This document shows positions 40,537 through 55,100 of a stretch of 64,000 bases of DNA, piece after piece. Within the stretch, counting starts at the first letter, position 1. The number at the start of each line of letters is the position of its first letter. The translations under genes were made by a program, and so were the position numbers. This DNA comes from Hydractinia symbiolongicarpus. Its lineage: Eukaryota; Cnidaria; Hydrozoa; Anthoathecata; Hydractiniidae. The DNA lies in contig NC_079877.1 in the NCBI RefSeq assembly GCF_029227915.1, positions 1,488,001-1,552,000 of the forward strand, in the 5' to 3' direction. The notes beneath the pieces were generated by a model, which was given only the letters and a program-made list of their open reading frames with translations, did no database searches and was not told the DNA's origin.

Positions 40537-43518
40537 ATTTCATTGATTTTCTAACAGTATCAGTCCGTTTGAGTAACAACGGTTGGGTCACATATTCGTA
40601 CTAACATGTGTTTAGCCATATTTTTCTCATATTACTATGTTGCATCGCTTTTAACAGTGAAACGATTGACTGTGGGACTTAATGAACTAACTTTGGACTG
40701 TGATCTGATAAATGTGATAAATGAGACAATTGGACCCCAAGAAATAGCATTCTTCTTAATTTGACGTGATTGCCGGAATTCAGTGATTGCACTGGGCGCT
40801 GTGATAGCGTTTCATTTAAAAATTTAGATAAATAAGTAATTTCTTACTGTGGGACCAATCCTGGCCGTTAGCACGCGCTGAATAAATAGGAACAGTTTCC
40901 AAAACTACATTTCATGGACTTTCTAGCGGCATAAATCTCTTTGAGTTACAGCGGTTGCGTCACATATGCGTGCCAACATGTGTTTAGATATTTTTTTCCC
41001 ATATTACTAAGTTGTATCGCTTTTAACAATGAAACGATTGACTGTGGGACTTAATTGAACTCATTCTCGACTGTGACCTTATAAATGTGATAAGTGAGCC
41101 AACTGGACCCCAAGAAATAACATTCTTCATAATTTGACGTGTTTGCCGGAACTCAGTGATTGCACTGGGCGCTGTGGTAGCGCTTCATTTAAAAATTTAG
41201 ATAAATAAGTCATTCTTTACAGTGGGACGAATCCTAGCCGTTATCGCGCGCTGAAGAAATAGCGACAGTTTCAAAAACCACATTTCATTGATTTTCTAAC
41301 GGTATCAGTCCGTTTGAGTTACAACGGTTGGGTCACATATTCGTACTAACATGTATTTAGCCATGTTTTTCTCATACTACTAGGTTGCATCGCTTTTAAC
41401 AGTGAAACGATTGACTGTGGAACTTAATTGAAATAAGTTTGGCCTGTGACCTTATAAATGTGATAAGTGAGTCAACTGGATCCAAGAAATAACATTCTTC
41501 TTAATTTGAGATGATTGCCGGAACTCAGCGATTACACTAGGATCTCTGGTAAACGCTTTCTTTAAAAATTTAGATAAATAAGTCTTTTTTTACTGTGGCA
41601 CCAATCCTGGCCGATAGCACGCGCTGAAGAAATAGAGACATTCTAAAAGACTACATTTCATTGACTTTCTAACGATATCAGTCCGTGTGAGTTACAACAG
41701 TTGCGTCACATATTCGTACCAACATGTATTTAGCGATAGTGTTCGGATATTACTAGGTTGCATCGCTTTTAACAGTGAAACGTTTGACTGTGGGACTTTA
41801 TTGAACTGATTGTGGACTTTGACCTTATAAATGTGATAAGTATGCCAGTTTGACAACAAGAAATAACGTTGTGCTTAACTTGACATAATTGCTGGAACTC
41901 AGCGATAACACTGGGCGCTGTTGTAGCGATTTATTTAAAAATTAAGATAAATAAGTCACTCTTTACTGTGGGACCAATCCTAGCCGTTAGTTTGCGCTGA
42001 AGAAGTAGAGACAGTTTCCAAAACAAAATTTCATTGATTTTCTAACAGTATCAGTCCGTTTGAGTTACAACGGTTGGGTCACATATTCGTACTAACATGT
42101 GTTTAGCCATATTTTTCTCATATTACTATGTTGCATCGCTTTTAACAGTGAAACGATTGACTGTGGGACTTAATGAACTAACTTTGGACTGTGATCTGAT
42201 AAATGTGATAAATGAGACAATTGGACCCCAAGAAATAACATTCTTCTTAATTTGACGTGATTGCCGGAATTCAGTGATTGCACTGGGCGCTGTGATAGCG
42301 CTTCATTTAAAAATTTAGATAAATAAGTAATTTCTTACTGTGGGACCAATCCTGGCCGTTAGCACGCGCTGAATAAATAGGAACAGTTTCCAAAACTACA
42401 TTTCATGGACTTTCTAGCGGCATAAATCTCTTTGAGTTACAGCGGTTGCGTCACATATGCGGGCCAACATGTGTTTAGATATTTTTTTCCCATATTACTA
42501 AGTTGTATCGCTTTTAACAATGAAACGATTGACTGTGGGACTTAATTGAACTCATTCTGGACTGTGACCTTATAAATGTGATAAGTGAGCCAACTGGACC
42601 CCAAGAAATAACATTCTTCATAATTTGACGTGTTTGCCGGAACTCAGTGATTGCACTGGGCGCTGTGGTAGCGCTTCATTTAAAAATTTAGATAAATAAG
42701 TCATTCTTTACAGTGGGACGAATCCTAGCCGTTATCGCGCGCTGAAGAAATAGCGACAGTTTCAAAAACCACATTTCATTGATTTTCTAACGGTATCAGT
42801 CCGTTTGAGTTACAACGGTTGGGTCACATATTCGTACTAACATGTATTTAGCCATGTTTTTCTCATACAACTAGGTTGCATCGCTTTTAACAGTGAAACG
42901 ATTGACTGTGGAACTTAATTGAAATAAGTTTGGCCTGTGACCTTATAAATGTGATAAGTGAGTCAACTGGATCCAAGAAATAACATTCTTCTTAATTTGA
43001 CATGATTGCCGGAACTCAGCGATTACACTAGGATCTCTGGTAAACGCTTTCTTTAAAAATTTAGATAAATAAGTCTTTTTTTACTGTGGCACCAATCCTG
43101 GCCGTTAGCACGCGCTGAAGAAATAGAGACATTCTAAAAGACTACATTTCATTGACTTTCTAACGATATCAGTCCGTGTGAGTTACAACAGTTGCGTCAC
43201 ATATTCGTACCAACATGTATTTAGCGATAGTGTTCGGATATTACTAGGTTGCATCGCTTTTAACAGTGAAACGTTTGACTGTGGGACTTTATTGAACTGA
43301 TTGTGGACTTTGACCTTATAAATGTGATAAGTATGCCAGTTTGACAACAAGAAATAACGTTGTGCTTAACTTGACATAATTGCTGGAACTCAGCGATTAC
43401 ACTGGGCGCTGTTGTAGCGATTTATTTAAAAATTAAGATAAATAAGTCACTCTTTACTGTGGGACCAATCCTAGCCGTTAGTTTGCGCTGAAGAAGTAGA
43501 GACAGTTTCCAAAACAAA
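40537..43518 (+). repeat. Tandem tetramer D-F2-D2-E, two 1,491-bp units
   Basis: Bases 40,537-42,027 recur at 42,028-43,518. Anchors 40,646 and 42,137, and the 'gatctctggt' motifs at 41,541 and 43,032, are each 1,491 bases apart. The join lies at 'atttcattgattttctaacag'. The pair was present before the 13-kb duplication because both units reappear at about 53,206-56,187. Confidence 0.88.
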
Positions 43519-46041
43519 ATTTCATTGACTTTCTAACGGTGTCAATCCGTTTGAGTTACAACGGTTGCGTCACATATTCGTACCAATATGTGTTTAGGTA
43601 TTTTTTTTCGATATTACTAAGGTGTATCGCTTTTAACAGTGAAACGATTGACTGTGGGACTTAATTGAACTCATTCTGGACTGTGACCTTATCAATGTGA
43701 TAAGTGAGCCAACTGGACCCCAAGGAATAACATTCTTCTTAATTCGACATGATTGATGGATTTCAGGAATTACACTAGGCTCTATGGTAGCACTTTATTT
43801 AAAAATTTAGATATATAAGTCATTTTATACTGTGGGACCAATCCTGGCCGTTAGCACGCGCTAAAGAAATAGAGAGATTCTCAAAAACTACATTTCATTG
43901 ACTTCTTGCCGGTATCAATCCGTTTGAGTTACAACGGTTGCGTCACATATTCGTACCAACATGTATTTAGTGATATTTTTCGGATAATACTAAGTTAAAT
44001 CGCTTTTAACAGTGAAACGATTGCCTGTGGAATTTAATTGAAATAAGTTTGGCCTGTGACCTTATAAATGTGATAAGTGAGTCAACTGGATCCAAGAAAT
44101 AACATTCTTCTTAATTTGACATGATTGCCGGAACTCAGCGATTACACTAGGATCTCTGGTAGCGCTTTCTTTAAAAATTTAGATAAATAAGTCTTTTTTT
44201 ACTGTGGCACCAATCCTGGCCGTTAGCACGCGTTGAAGAAATAGAGACATTCTAAAAGACTACATTTCATTGACTTTCTAACGGTGTCAATCCGTTTCAG
44301 TTACAGCGGTTGCGTCACATATTCGTGCCAACATGTGTTTAGATATTTTTTTCCGATATTACTAAGTTGTATCGCTTTTAACAATGAAACGATTGACTGT
44401 GGGACTTAATTGAACTCATTCTGGACTGTGACCTTATAAATGTGATAAGTGAGCCAACCGGAACCCAAGAAATAACATTGTTCTTAATTTGACATGATTG
44501 CTGGAACTCAGCGATTACACTGAGCGCTGTGGTAGCGCTTGATTTAAAAATTGAGATAAATAAGTCATTCTCTACTGTGGGACCAATCCTAGCCGTTATC
44601 GCGCGCTGAAGAAAGAGCGACAGTTTCCAAAACAAAATTTCATTGACTTTCTAACGGTGTCAATCCGTTTGAGTTACAACGGTTGCGTCACATATTCGTA
44701 CCAATATGTGTTTAGGTATTTTTTTTCGATATTACTAAGTTGTATCGCTTTTAACAGTGAAACAATTGCCTGTGGAATTTAATTGAAATAAGTTTGGCCT
44801 GTGACCTTATAAATGTGATAAGTGAGTCAACTGGATCCAAGAAATAACATTCTTCTTAATTTGACATGATTGCTGGAATTCAGCGATTACACTAGGATCT
44901 CTGGTAGCGCTTTCTTTAAAAATTTAGATAAATAAGTCTTTTTTTACTGTGGGACCAATCCTGGCCGTTAGCACGCGCTGATTAAATAGGAACAGTTTCC
45001 AAAATTACATTTCATTGTTTTTCTAGCGGTATAAATCCGTTTGAGTTACAACGGCTGCGTCACATATTCGTACCAACATGTATTTAGCGATAGTGTTCGG
45101 ATATTACTAGGTTGCATCGCTTTTAACAGTGAAACGATTGACTGTGGGACTTAATGATTTAACTGTGAGCTGTGACCTGATAAATGTAATAAATGAGACA
45201 ATTGGACCCCAAGGAATAACATTTTTCTTAATTTGACGTGATTGCCGGAACTCAGTGATTGCACTGGGCGCTGTGGTAGCGCTTCATTTAAAAATTTAGA
45301 ATAATAAGTCATTCTTTACCGTGGGACGAATCCTAGCCGTTATTGCGCGCTGAAGAATTAGCGACAGTTTCAAAAACCAAATTTCATTGATTTTCTAACG
45401 GTATCAGTCCGTTTGAGTTACAACGGTTGGGTCACATATTCGTACTAACATGTATTTAGCCATACTTTTCACATATTACTAGATTGCATCGCTTTTAAAA
45501 GTGAAGCGATTGACTGTGGAACTTAATGAACTAACTTTGGACTGTGACCTGATAAATGTGATAAATGAGACAATTGGACCCCAAGAAATAACATTCTTCT
45601 TAATTTGACGTGATTGCCGGAACTCAGTGATTGCACTGGGCGCTGTGATAGCGCTTCATTTAAAAATTTAGATAAATAAGTCATTTCTTACTGTGGGACC
45701 AATCCTGGCCGTTAGCACGCGCTGAATAAAGAGGAACAGTTTCCAAAACTACATTTCATGGACTTTCTAGCGGCATAAATCCGTTTGAGTTACAGCGGTT
45801 GCGTCACATATGCGTGCCAACATGTGTTTAGATATTTTTTTCCCATATTACTAAGTTGTATCGCTTTTAACAATGAAACGATTGACTGTGGGACTTAATT
45901 GAACTCATTCTGGACTGTGACCTTATAAATGTGATAAGTGAGCCAACTGGACCCAAAGAAATAACATTCTTCATAATTTGACGTGTTTGCCGGAACTCAG
46001 TGATTGCACTGGGCGCTGTGGTAGCGCTTCATTTAAAAATT

Positions 46042-46150
46042 AAGAAAAGAAAGTCATTTTTTACTGTGGGACCAATCCTGGCCGTTAGCACGCGCTGAAT
46101 GAATAGGAACAGCTTCCAAAACTACATTTGGTTGACTTTCTAGCGGTAGA
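46042..46150 (+). repeat. Junction patch between the two 13-kb copies
   Basis: Up to about 46,041 the sequence follows the F2 monomer that ends copy 1, matching the end of copy 2 near 58,710. It then switches at 'atttaaaaat|taagaaaag' to a tail that matches about 35,984-36,092, including the rare 'agcggtagaaatcc'. From about 46,151 it aligns with the start of copy 1. The joint is therefore a recombinant monomer, as expected at an unequal exchange. Confidence 0.75.
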
Positions 46151-49100
46151 AATCCGTTTGAGTTACAACGGTTGCGTCACATATTCGTACCAACATGTAT
46201 TTAGCGATCGTGTTCGTATATTACTAGGTTGCATCGCTTTTAACAGTGAAACGTTTCACTGTGGGACTTAATTGAACTGATTGTGGACTTTGGCCTTATA
46301 AATGTGATAAATAAGCCAGTTTGACTACAAGAAATAACGTTGTTCTTAACCTGACATGATTGCCGGAACTCAGCGATTACACTGGGCGCTGTTGTAGAGC
46401 TTTATTTAAAAATTAAGATAAATAAGTCATTTTTTACTGTGGAACCAATCCTAGCCGTTAGTTCGCGTTGAAGAAGTAGAGACAGTTTCCAAAACGACAT
46501 TTCATTAACTTTCTAGCGGTATCAATCCGTTTGAGTTACAAGGGTTGCGTCACATATTCGTACCAACATGTATTTAGCGATATTTTTCTGATATTACTAG
46601 GTTGCATCTCTTTTAACAGTGAAACGATTGACTGTGGAACTTAATGAACTAACTTTGGACTGTGACCTGATAAATGTGATAAATGAGACAATTGCACCCC
46701 AAGAAATAACATTCTCCATAATTTGACGTGTTTGCCGGAACTCAGTGATTGCACTGGGCGCTGTGGTAGCGCTTCATTTAAAAATTTAGGTAAATAAGTT
46801 ATTCTTTACAGTGGGACGAATCCTAGCCGTTATCGCGCGCTGAAGAAATAGCGACAGTTTCAAAAACCACATTTCATTGATTTTCTAACGGTATCAGTCC
46901 GTTTGAGTTACAACGGTTGGGTCACATATTCGTACTAACATGTATTTAGCCATATTTTTCTCATATTACTAGGTTGCATCGCTTTTAACAGTGAAACGAT
47001 TGACTGTGGGACTTAATTGAACTGATTCCGGACTGTGACTTTATAAATGTTAAAAGAGAGACAATTGGACTCCAAGAAATAACATTTTTCTTAATTTGAC
47101 ATGATTGCTGGAATTCACCGATTACACTGGGCGCTGTGGTAGCGCTTCATTTAAAAATTTAGATAAATAAGTCATTTCTTACTGTGGGACCAATCCTGGC
47201 CGTTAGCACGCGCTGAATAAATAGGAACAGTTTCCAAAACTACATTTCATTGACTTTCTAGCGGTATAAATCCTTTTGAGTTACAACGGTTGCGTCACAT
47301 ATTCGTACCAACATGTATTTAGCGATAGTGTTCGGATATCACTAGGTTGCATCGCTTTTAACAGTGAAACGTTTGACTGTGGGACTTTATTGAACTGATT
47401 GTGGACTTTGACCTTATAAATGTGATAAGTATGCCAGTTTGACTACAAGAAAGAAATTTGTGCTTAATTTGACATGATTGCCGAAACTCAGCGATTACAC
47501 TGGGTGCTGTGGTAGCGCTTCATCTAAAAATTAAGAAAAGAAAGTCATTTTTTACTGTGGGCCCAATCCTGGCCGTTAGCACGCGCTGAATGAATAGGAA
47601 CAGCTTCAAAAACTACATTTGGTTGACTTTCTAGCGGTATAAATCCGTTTGAGTTACAACGGTTGCGTCACATATTCGTACCAACATGTATTTAGCGATC
47701 ATGTTCGTATATTAATAGGTTGCATCGCTTTTAACAGTGAAACGTTTCACTGTGGGACTTAATTGAACTGATTGTGGACTTTGGCCTTAAAAATGTGATA
47801 AATAAGCCAGTTTGACTACAAGAAATAACGTTGTTCTTAACCTGACATGATTGCTGGAACTCAGCGATTACACTGGGCGCTGTTGTAGAGCTTTATTTAA
47901 AAATTAAGATAAATAAGTCATTTTTTACTGTGGAACCAATCCTAGCCGTTAGTTCGCGTTGAAGAAGTAGAGACAGTTTCCAAAACTACATTTCATTAAC
48001 TTTCTAGCGGTATCAATCCGTTTGAGTTACAAGGGTTGCGTCACATATTCGTACTAACATGTATTTAGCCATATTTTTCTCATATTACTAGGTTGCATCG
48101 CTTTTAACAGTGAAACGATTGACTGTGGGACTTAATTGAACTGATTCCGGACTGTGACTTTATAAATATTAAAAGAGAGACAATTGGACTCCAAGAAATA
48201 ACATTCTTCTTAATATGACATGATTGCTGGAATTCACCGATTACACTGGGCGCTGTGGTAGCTCTTCATTTAAAAATTTAGATAAATAAGTCATTTCTTA
48301 CTGTGGGACCAATCCTGGCCGTTAGCACGCGCTGAATAAATAGGAACAGTTTCCAAAACTACATTTCATTGACTTTCTAGCGGTATAAATCCGTTTGAGT
48401 TACAACGGTTGCGTCACATATTCGTACCAACATGTATTTAGCGATAGTGTTCGGATATCACTAGGTTGCATCGCTTTTAACAGTGAAACGTTTGACTGTG
48501 GGACTTTATTGAACTGATTGTGGACTTTGACCTTATAAATGTGATAAGTATGCCAGTTTGACTACAAGAAATAAAGTTGTGCTTAATTTGACATGATTGC
48601 CGAAACTCAGCGATTACACTGGGTGCTGTGGTAGCGCTTCATTTAAAAATTAAGAAAAGAAAGTCATTTTTTACTGTGGGACCAATCCTGGCCGTTAGCA
48701 CGCGCTGAATGAATAGGAACAGCTTCCAAAACTACATTTGGTTGACTTTCTAGCGGTAGAAATCCGTTTGAGTTACAACGGTTGCGTCACATATTCGTAC
48801 CAACATGTATTTAGCGATCGTGTTCGTATATTACTAGGTTGCATCGCTTTTAACAGTGAAACGTTTCACTGTGGGACTTAATTGAACTGATTGTGGACTT
48901 TGGCCTTATAAATGTGATAAATAAGCCAGTTTGACTACAAGAAATAACGTTGTTCTTAATTTGACATGATTGCCGAAACTCAGCGATTACACTGGGTGCT
49001 GTGGTAGCGCTTCATTTAAAAATTAAGAAAAGAAAGTCATTTTTTACTGTGGGACCAATCCTGGCCGTTAGCACGCGCTGAATGAATAGGAACAGCTTCC

Positions 49101-52100
49101 AAAACTACATTTGGTTGACTTTCTAGCGGTATAAATCCGTTTGAGTTACAACGGTTGCGTCACATATTCGTACCAACATGTATTTAGCGATCGTGTTCGT
49201 ATATTACTAGGTTGCATCGCTTTTAACAGTGAAACGTTTCACTGTGGGACTTAATTGAACTGATTGTGGACTTTGGCCTTAAAAATGTGATAAATAAGCC
49301 AGTTTGACTACAAGAAATAACGTTGTTCTTAACCTGACATGATTGCCGGAACTCAGCGATTACACTGGGCGCTGTGGTAGCGCTTCATTTAAAAATATAG
49401 ATAAATAAGTCATTCTTCACCGTGGGACGAATCCTAGCCGTTATCGCGCGCTGAAGAGATAGCGAGAGTTTCAAAAACCACAATTCATTGATTTTCTAAC
49501 GGTATCAGTCCGTTTGAGTTACAACGGTTGGGTCACATATTCGTACTAACATGTGTTTAGCCATATTTTTCTCATATTACTATGTTGCATCGCTTTTAAC
49601 AGTGAAACGATTGACTGTGGGACTTAATGAACTAACTTTGGACTGTGATCTGATAAATGTGATAAATGAGACAATTGGACTCCAAGAAATAGCATTCTTC
49701 TTAATTTGACATGATTACTGGAACTCAGCGATTACACTGGGCGTTGTGATAGCGCTTCATATAAAAATTTAGATAAATAAGTCATTTCTTACTGTGGGAC
49801 CAATCCTGGCCGTTAGCACGCGCTGAATAAATAGGAACAGTTTCCAAAACTACATTTCATGGACTTTCTAGCGGCATAAATCCGTTTGAGTTACAGCGGT
49901 TGCGTCACATATGCTTGCCAACATGTGTTTAGATATTTTTTTCCCATAATACTAAGTTGTATCGCTTTTAACAATGAAACGATTGACTGTGGGACTTAAT
50001 TGAACTCATTCTGGACTGTGACCTTATAAATGTGATAAGTGAGCCAACTGGACCCCAAGAAATAACATTCTTCATAATTTGACGTGTTTGCCGGAACTCA
50101 GTGATTGCACTGGGCGCTGTGGTAGCGCTTTATTTAGAAATTAAGATAAATAAGTTATTTTTTACTGTGGGACCAATCCTAGCCGTTAGTTCGCGCTGAA
50201 GAAATAAAGACTGTTTCAAAAACTACATTTCATTGACTTTCTAGCGGTATCAATCCGTTTGAGTTACAAGGGTTGCGTCACATATTCGTACCAACATGTA
50301 TTTAGCGATATTTTTCTGATATTACTAGGTTGCATCGCTTTTAACAGTGAAACGATTGGCTGTGGGACGTAATGAACTAACTTTGGACTGTGACCTGATA
50401 AATGTGATAAATGAGACAATTGCACCCCAAGAAATAACATTCTTCATAATTTGACGTGTTTGCCGGAACTCAGTGATTGCACTGGGCGCTGTGGTAGCGC
50501 TCCATTTAAAAATTTATATAAATAAGTTATTCTTTACAGTGGGACGAATCCTAGCCGTTACCGCGCGCTGAAGAAATAGCGAGAGTTTCAAAAACCACAT
50601 TTCATTGATTTTCTAACGGTATCAGTCCGTTTGAGTTACAACGGTTGGGTCACATATTCGTACTAACATGTATTTAGCCATATTTTTCTCATATTACTAG
50701 GTTGCATCGCTTTTAACAGTGAAACGATTGACTGTGGGACTTAATTGAACTGATTCCGGACTGTGACTTTATAAATGTTAAAAGTGAGACAATTGGACTC
50801 CAAGAAATAACATTCTTCTTAATTTGACATGATTGCTGGAATTCACCGATTACACTGGGCGCTGTGGTAGCGCTTCATTTAAAAATTTAGATAAATAGTC
50901 ATTTCTTACTGTGGGACCAATCCTGGCCGTTAGCACGCGCTGAATAAATAGGAACAGTTTCCAATACTACATTTCATTGACTTTCTAGCGGTATAAATCC
51001 GTTTGAGTTACAACGGTTGCGTCACATATTCGTACCAACATGTATTTAGCGATAGTGTTCGGATATCACTAGGTTGCATCGCTTTTAACAGTGAAACGTT
51101 TGACTGTGGGACTTTATTGAACTGATTGTGGACTTTGACCTTATAAATGTGATAAGTATGCCAGTTTGACTACAAGAAATAAAGTTGTGCTTAATTTGAC
51201 ATGATTGCCGAAACTCAGCGATTACACTGGGTGCTGTGGTAGCGCTTTATTTAAAAATTAAGAAGAGAAAGTCATTTTTTACTGTGGGACCAATCCTGGC
51301 CGTTAGCACGCGCTGAATGAATAGGAACAGCTTCCAAAACTACATTTGGTTGACTTTCTAGCGGTATAAATCCGTTTGAGTTACAACGGCTGCGTCACAT
51401 ATTCGTACCAACATGTATTTAGCGATCGTGTTCGAATATTACTAGGTTGCATCGCTTTTAACAGTGAAACGTTTCACTGTGGGACTTAATTGAACTGATT
51501 GTGGACTTTGGCCTTATAAATGTGATAAATAAGCCAGTTTGACTACAAGAAATAACGTTGTTCTTAACCTGACATGATTGCTGGAACTCAGCGATTACAC
51601 TGGGCGCTGTTGTAGAGCTTTATTTAAAAATTAAGATAAATAAGTCATTTTTTACTGTGGAACCAATCCTAGACGTTAGTTCGCGTTGAAGAAGTAGAGA
51701 CAGTTTCCAAAACTACATTTCATTGATTTTCTAACGGTATCAGTCCGTTTGAGTTACCACGCTTGGGTCACATCTTCGTACTAACATGTATTTAGCCATA
51801 CTTTTCACATATTACTAGGTTGCATCGCTTTTAACAGTGAAGCGATTGACTGTGGAACTTAATGAACTAACTCTGGACTGTGACCTGATAAATGTGATAA
51901 ATGAGACAATTGGACCCCAAGAAATAACATTCTTCTTCATTTGACGTTATTGCCGGAACTCAGTGATTGCACTGGGCGCTGTGGTAGCGCTTCATTTAAA
52001 AATATAGATAAATAAGTCATTCTTCACCGTGGGACGAATCCTAGCCGTTATCGCGCGCTGAAGAGATAGCGACAGTTTCAAAAACCACATTTCATTGATT

Positions 52101-55100
52101 TTCTAACGGTATCAGTCCGTTTGAGTTACAACGGTTGGGTCACATAATCGTACTAACATGTGTTTAGCCATATTTTTCTCATTTTACTATGTTGCATCGC
52201 TTTTAACAGTGAAACGATTGACTGTGGGACTTAATAGAACTGATTCCGGACTGTGACTTTATAAATGTTAAAAGTGAGACAATTGGACTCCAAGAAATAA
52301 CATTCTTCTTAATTTGACATGATTGCTGGAATTCACCGATGACACTGGGCGCTGTGGTAGCCCTTCATTTAAAAATTTAGATAAATAAGTCATTTCTTAC
52401 TGTGGGACCAATCCTGGCTGTTAGCACGCGCTGATTAAATAGGAACAGTTTCCAAAACTACATTTCATTGTTTTTCTAGCGGTATAAATCCGTTTGAGTT
52501 ACAACGGCTGCGTCACATATTCGTACCAACATGTATTTAGCGATAGCGTTCGGATATTACTAGGTTGCTTCGCTTTTAACAGTGAAACGATTGACTGTGG
52601 GACTTAATGATTTAACTGTGAGCTGTGACCTGATAAATGTAATAAATGAGACAATTGGACCCCAAGGAATAACATTTTTCTTAATTTGACGTGATTGCCG
52701 GAACTCAGTGATTGCACTGGGCGCTGTGGTAGCGCTTCATTTAAAAATTTAGAATAATAAGTCATTCTTTACCGTGGGACGAATCCTAGCCGTTATAGCG
52801 CGCTGAAGAATTAGCCACAGTTTCAAAAACCAAATTTCATTGATTTTCTAACGGTATCAGTCCGTTTGAGTTACAACGGTTGGGTCACATATTCGTACTA
52901 ACATGTATTTAGCCATACTTTTCACATATTACTAGATTGCATCGCTTTTAACAGTGAAGCGATTGACTGTGGAACTTAATGAACTAACTTTGGACTGTGA
53001 CCTGATAAATGTGATAAATGAGACAATTGGACGCCAAGAAATAACATTCTTCTTCATTTGACGTTATTGCCGGAACTCAGTGATTGCACTGGGTGCTGTG
53101 GTAGCGCTTCATTTAAAAATTTAGAATAATAAGTCATTCTTTACCGTGGGACGAATCCTAGCCGTTATTGCGCGCTGAAGAATTAGCGACAGTTTCAAAA
53201 ACCACATTTCATTGATTTTCTAACAGTATCAGTCCGTTTGAGTTACAACGGTTGGGTCACATATTCGTACTAACATGTGTTTAGCCATATTTTTCTCATA
53301 TTACTATGTTGCATCGCTTTTAACAGTGAAACGATTGACTGTGGGACTTAATGAACTAACTTTGGACTGTGATCTGATAAATGTGATAAATGAGACAATT
53401 GGACCCCAAGAAATAGCATTCTTCTTAATTTGACGTGATTGCCGGAATTCAGTGATTGCACTGGGCGCTGTGATAGCGCTTCATTTAAAAATTTAGATAA
53501 ATAAGTAATTTCTTACTGTGGGACCAATCCTGGCCGTTAGCACGCGCTGAATAAATAGGAACAGTTTCCAAAACTACATTTCATGGACTTTCTAGCGGCA
53601 TAAATCTCTTTGAGTTACAGCGGTTGCGTCACATATGCGTGCCAACATGTGTTTAGATATTTTTTTCCCATATTACTAAGTTGTATCGCTTTTAACAATG
53701 AAACGATTGACTGTGGGACTTAATTGAACTCATTCTGGACTGTGACCTTATAAGTGTGATAAGTGAGCCAACTGGACCCCAAGAAATAACATTCTTCATA
53801 ATTTGACGTGTTTGCCGGAACTCAGTGATTGCACTGGGCGCTGTGGTAGCGCTTCATTTAAAAATTTAGATAAATAAGTCATTCTTTACAGTGGGACGAA
53901 TCCTAGCCGTTATCGCGCGCTGAAGAAATAGCGACAGTTTCAAAAACCACATTTCATTGATTTTCTAACGATATCAGTCCGTTTGAGTTACAACGGTTGG
54001 GTCACATATTCGTACTAACACGTATTTAGCCATGTTTTTCTCATACTACTAGGTTGCATCGCTTTTAACAGTGAAACGATTGACTGTGGAACTTAATTGA
54101 AATAAGTTTGGCCTGTGACCTTATAAATGTGATAAGTGAGTCAACTGGATCCAAGAAATAACATTCTTCTTAATTTGAGATGATTGCCGGAACTCAGCGA
54201 TTACACTAGGATCTCTGGTAAACGCTTTCTTTAAAAATTTAGATAAATAAGTCTTTTTTTACTGTGGCACCAATCCTGGCCGTTAGCACGCGCTGAAGAA
54301 ATAGAGACATTCTAAAAGACTACATTTCATTGACTTTCTAACGATATCAGTCCGTGTGAGTTACAACAGTTGCGTCACATATTCGTACCAACATGTATTT
54401 AGCGATAGTGTTCGGATATTACTAGGTTGCATCGCTTTTAACAGTGAAACGTTTGACTGTGGGACTTTATTGAACTGATTGTGGACTTTGACCTTATAAA
54501 TGTGATAAGTATGCCAGTTTGACAACAAGAAATAACGTTGTGCTTAACTTGACATAATTGCTGGAACTCAGCGATTACACTGGGCGCTGTTGTAGCGATT
54601 TATTTAAAAATTAAGATAAATAAGTCACTCTTTACTGTGGGACCAATCCTAGCCGTTAGTTTGCGCTGAAGAAGTAGAGACAGTTTCCAAAACAAAATTT
54701 CATTGATTTTCTAACAGTATCAGTCCGTTTGAGTTACAACGGTTGGGTCACATATTCGTACTAACATGTGTTTAGCCATATTTTTCTCATATTACTATGT
54801 TGCATCGCTTTTAACAGTGAAACGATTGACTGTGGGACTTAATGAACTAACTTTGGACTGTGATCTGATAAATGTGATAAATGAGACAATTGGACCCCAA
54901 GAAATAACATTCTTCTTAATTTGACGTGATTGCCGGAATTCAGTGATTGCACTGGGCGCTGTGATAGCGCTTCATTTAAAAATTTAGATAAATAAGTAAT
55001 TTCTTACTGTGGGACCAATCCTGGCCGTTAGCACGCGCTGAATAAATAGGAACAGTTTCCAAAACTACATTTCATGGACTTTCTAGCGGCATAAATCTCT

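Larger units (their letters stand above)
33111..46041 (+). repeat. 35-monomer super-repeat, copy 1 (~13 kb)
   Basis: The class order is B A D E B A D E B B D F2 A D E B D1 D E D1 D F2 D2 E D F2 D2 E G I F G E D1 F2. The same order, less one A, follows immediately in 46,151-58,710. Base alignment is exact at an offset of 13,040 from 33,161 to 35,014, then 12,668 to about 40,210 and 12,669 after that. Rare shared variants confirm it: 'gcatctctttt' (33,560 area and 46,600 area), 'agataaatagtcattt', 'aatcctagacgtt' and 'cccaaagaaat'. No gene or insertion is visible. Confidence 0.93.

Noticed and set aside
44378-44635. 85-codon minus-strand open frame, repeated identically at 57,047-57,304 and 60,027-60,284
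   Set aside because: It spans an ordinary F monomer and recurs only because that monomer is duplicated. It has no recognisable domain, and it runs through sequence that carries stop codons in most other monomers.
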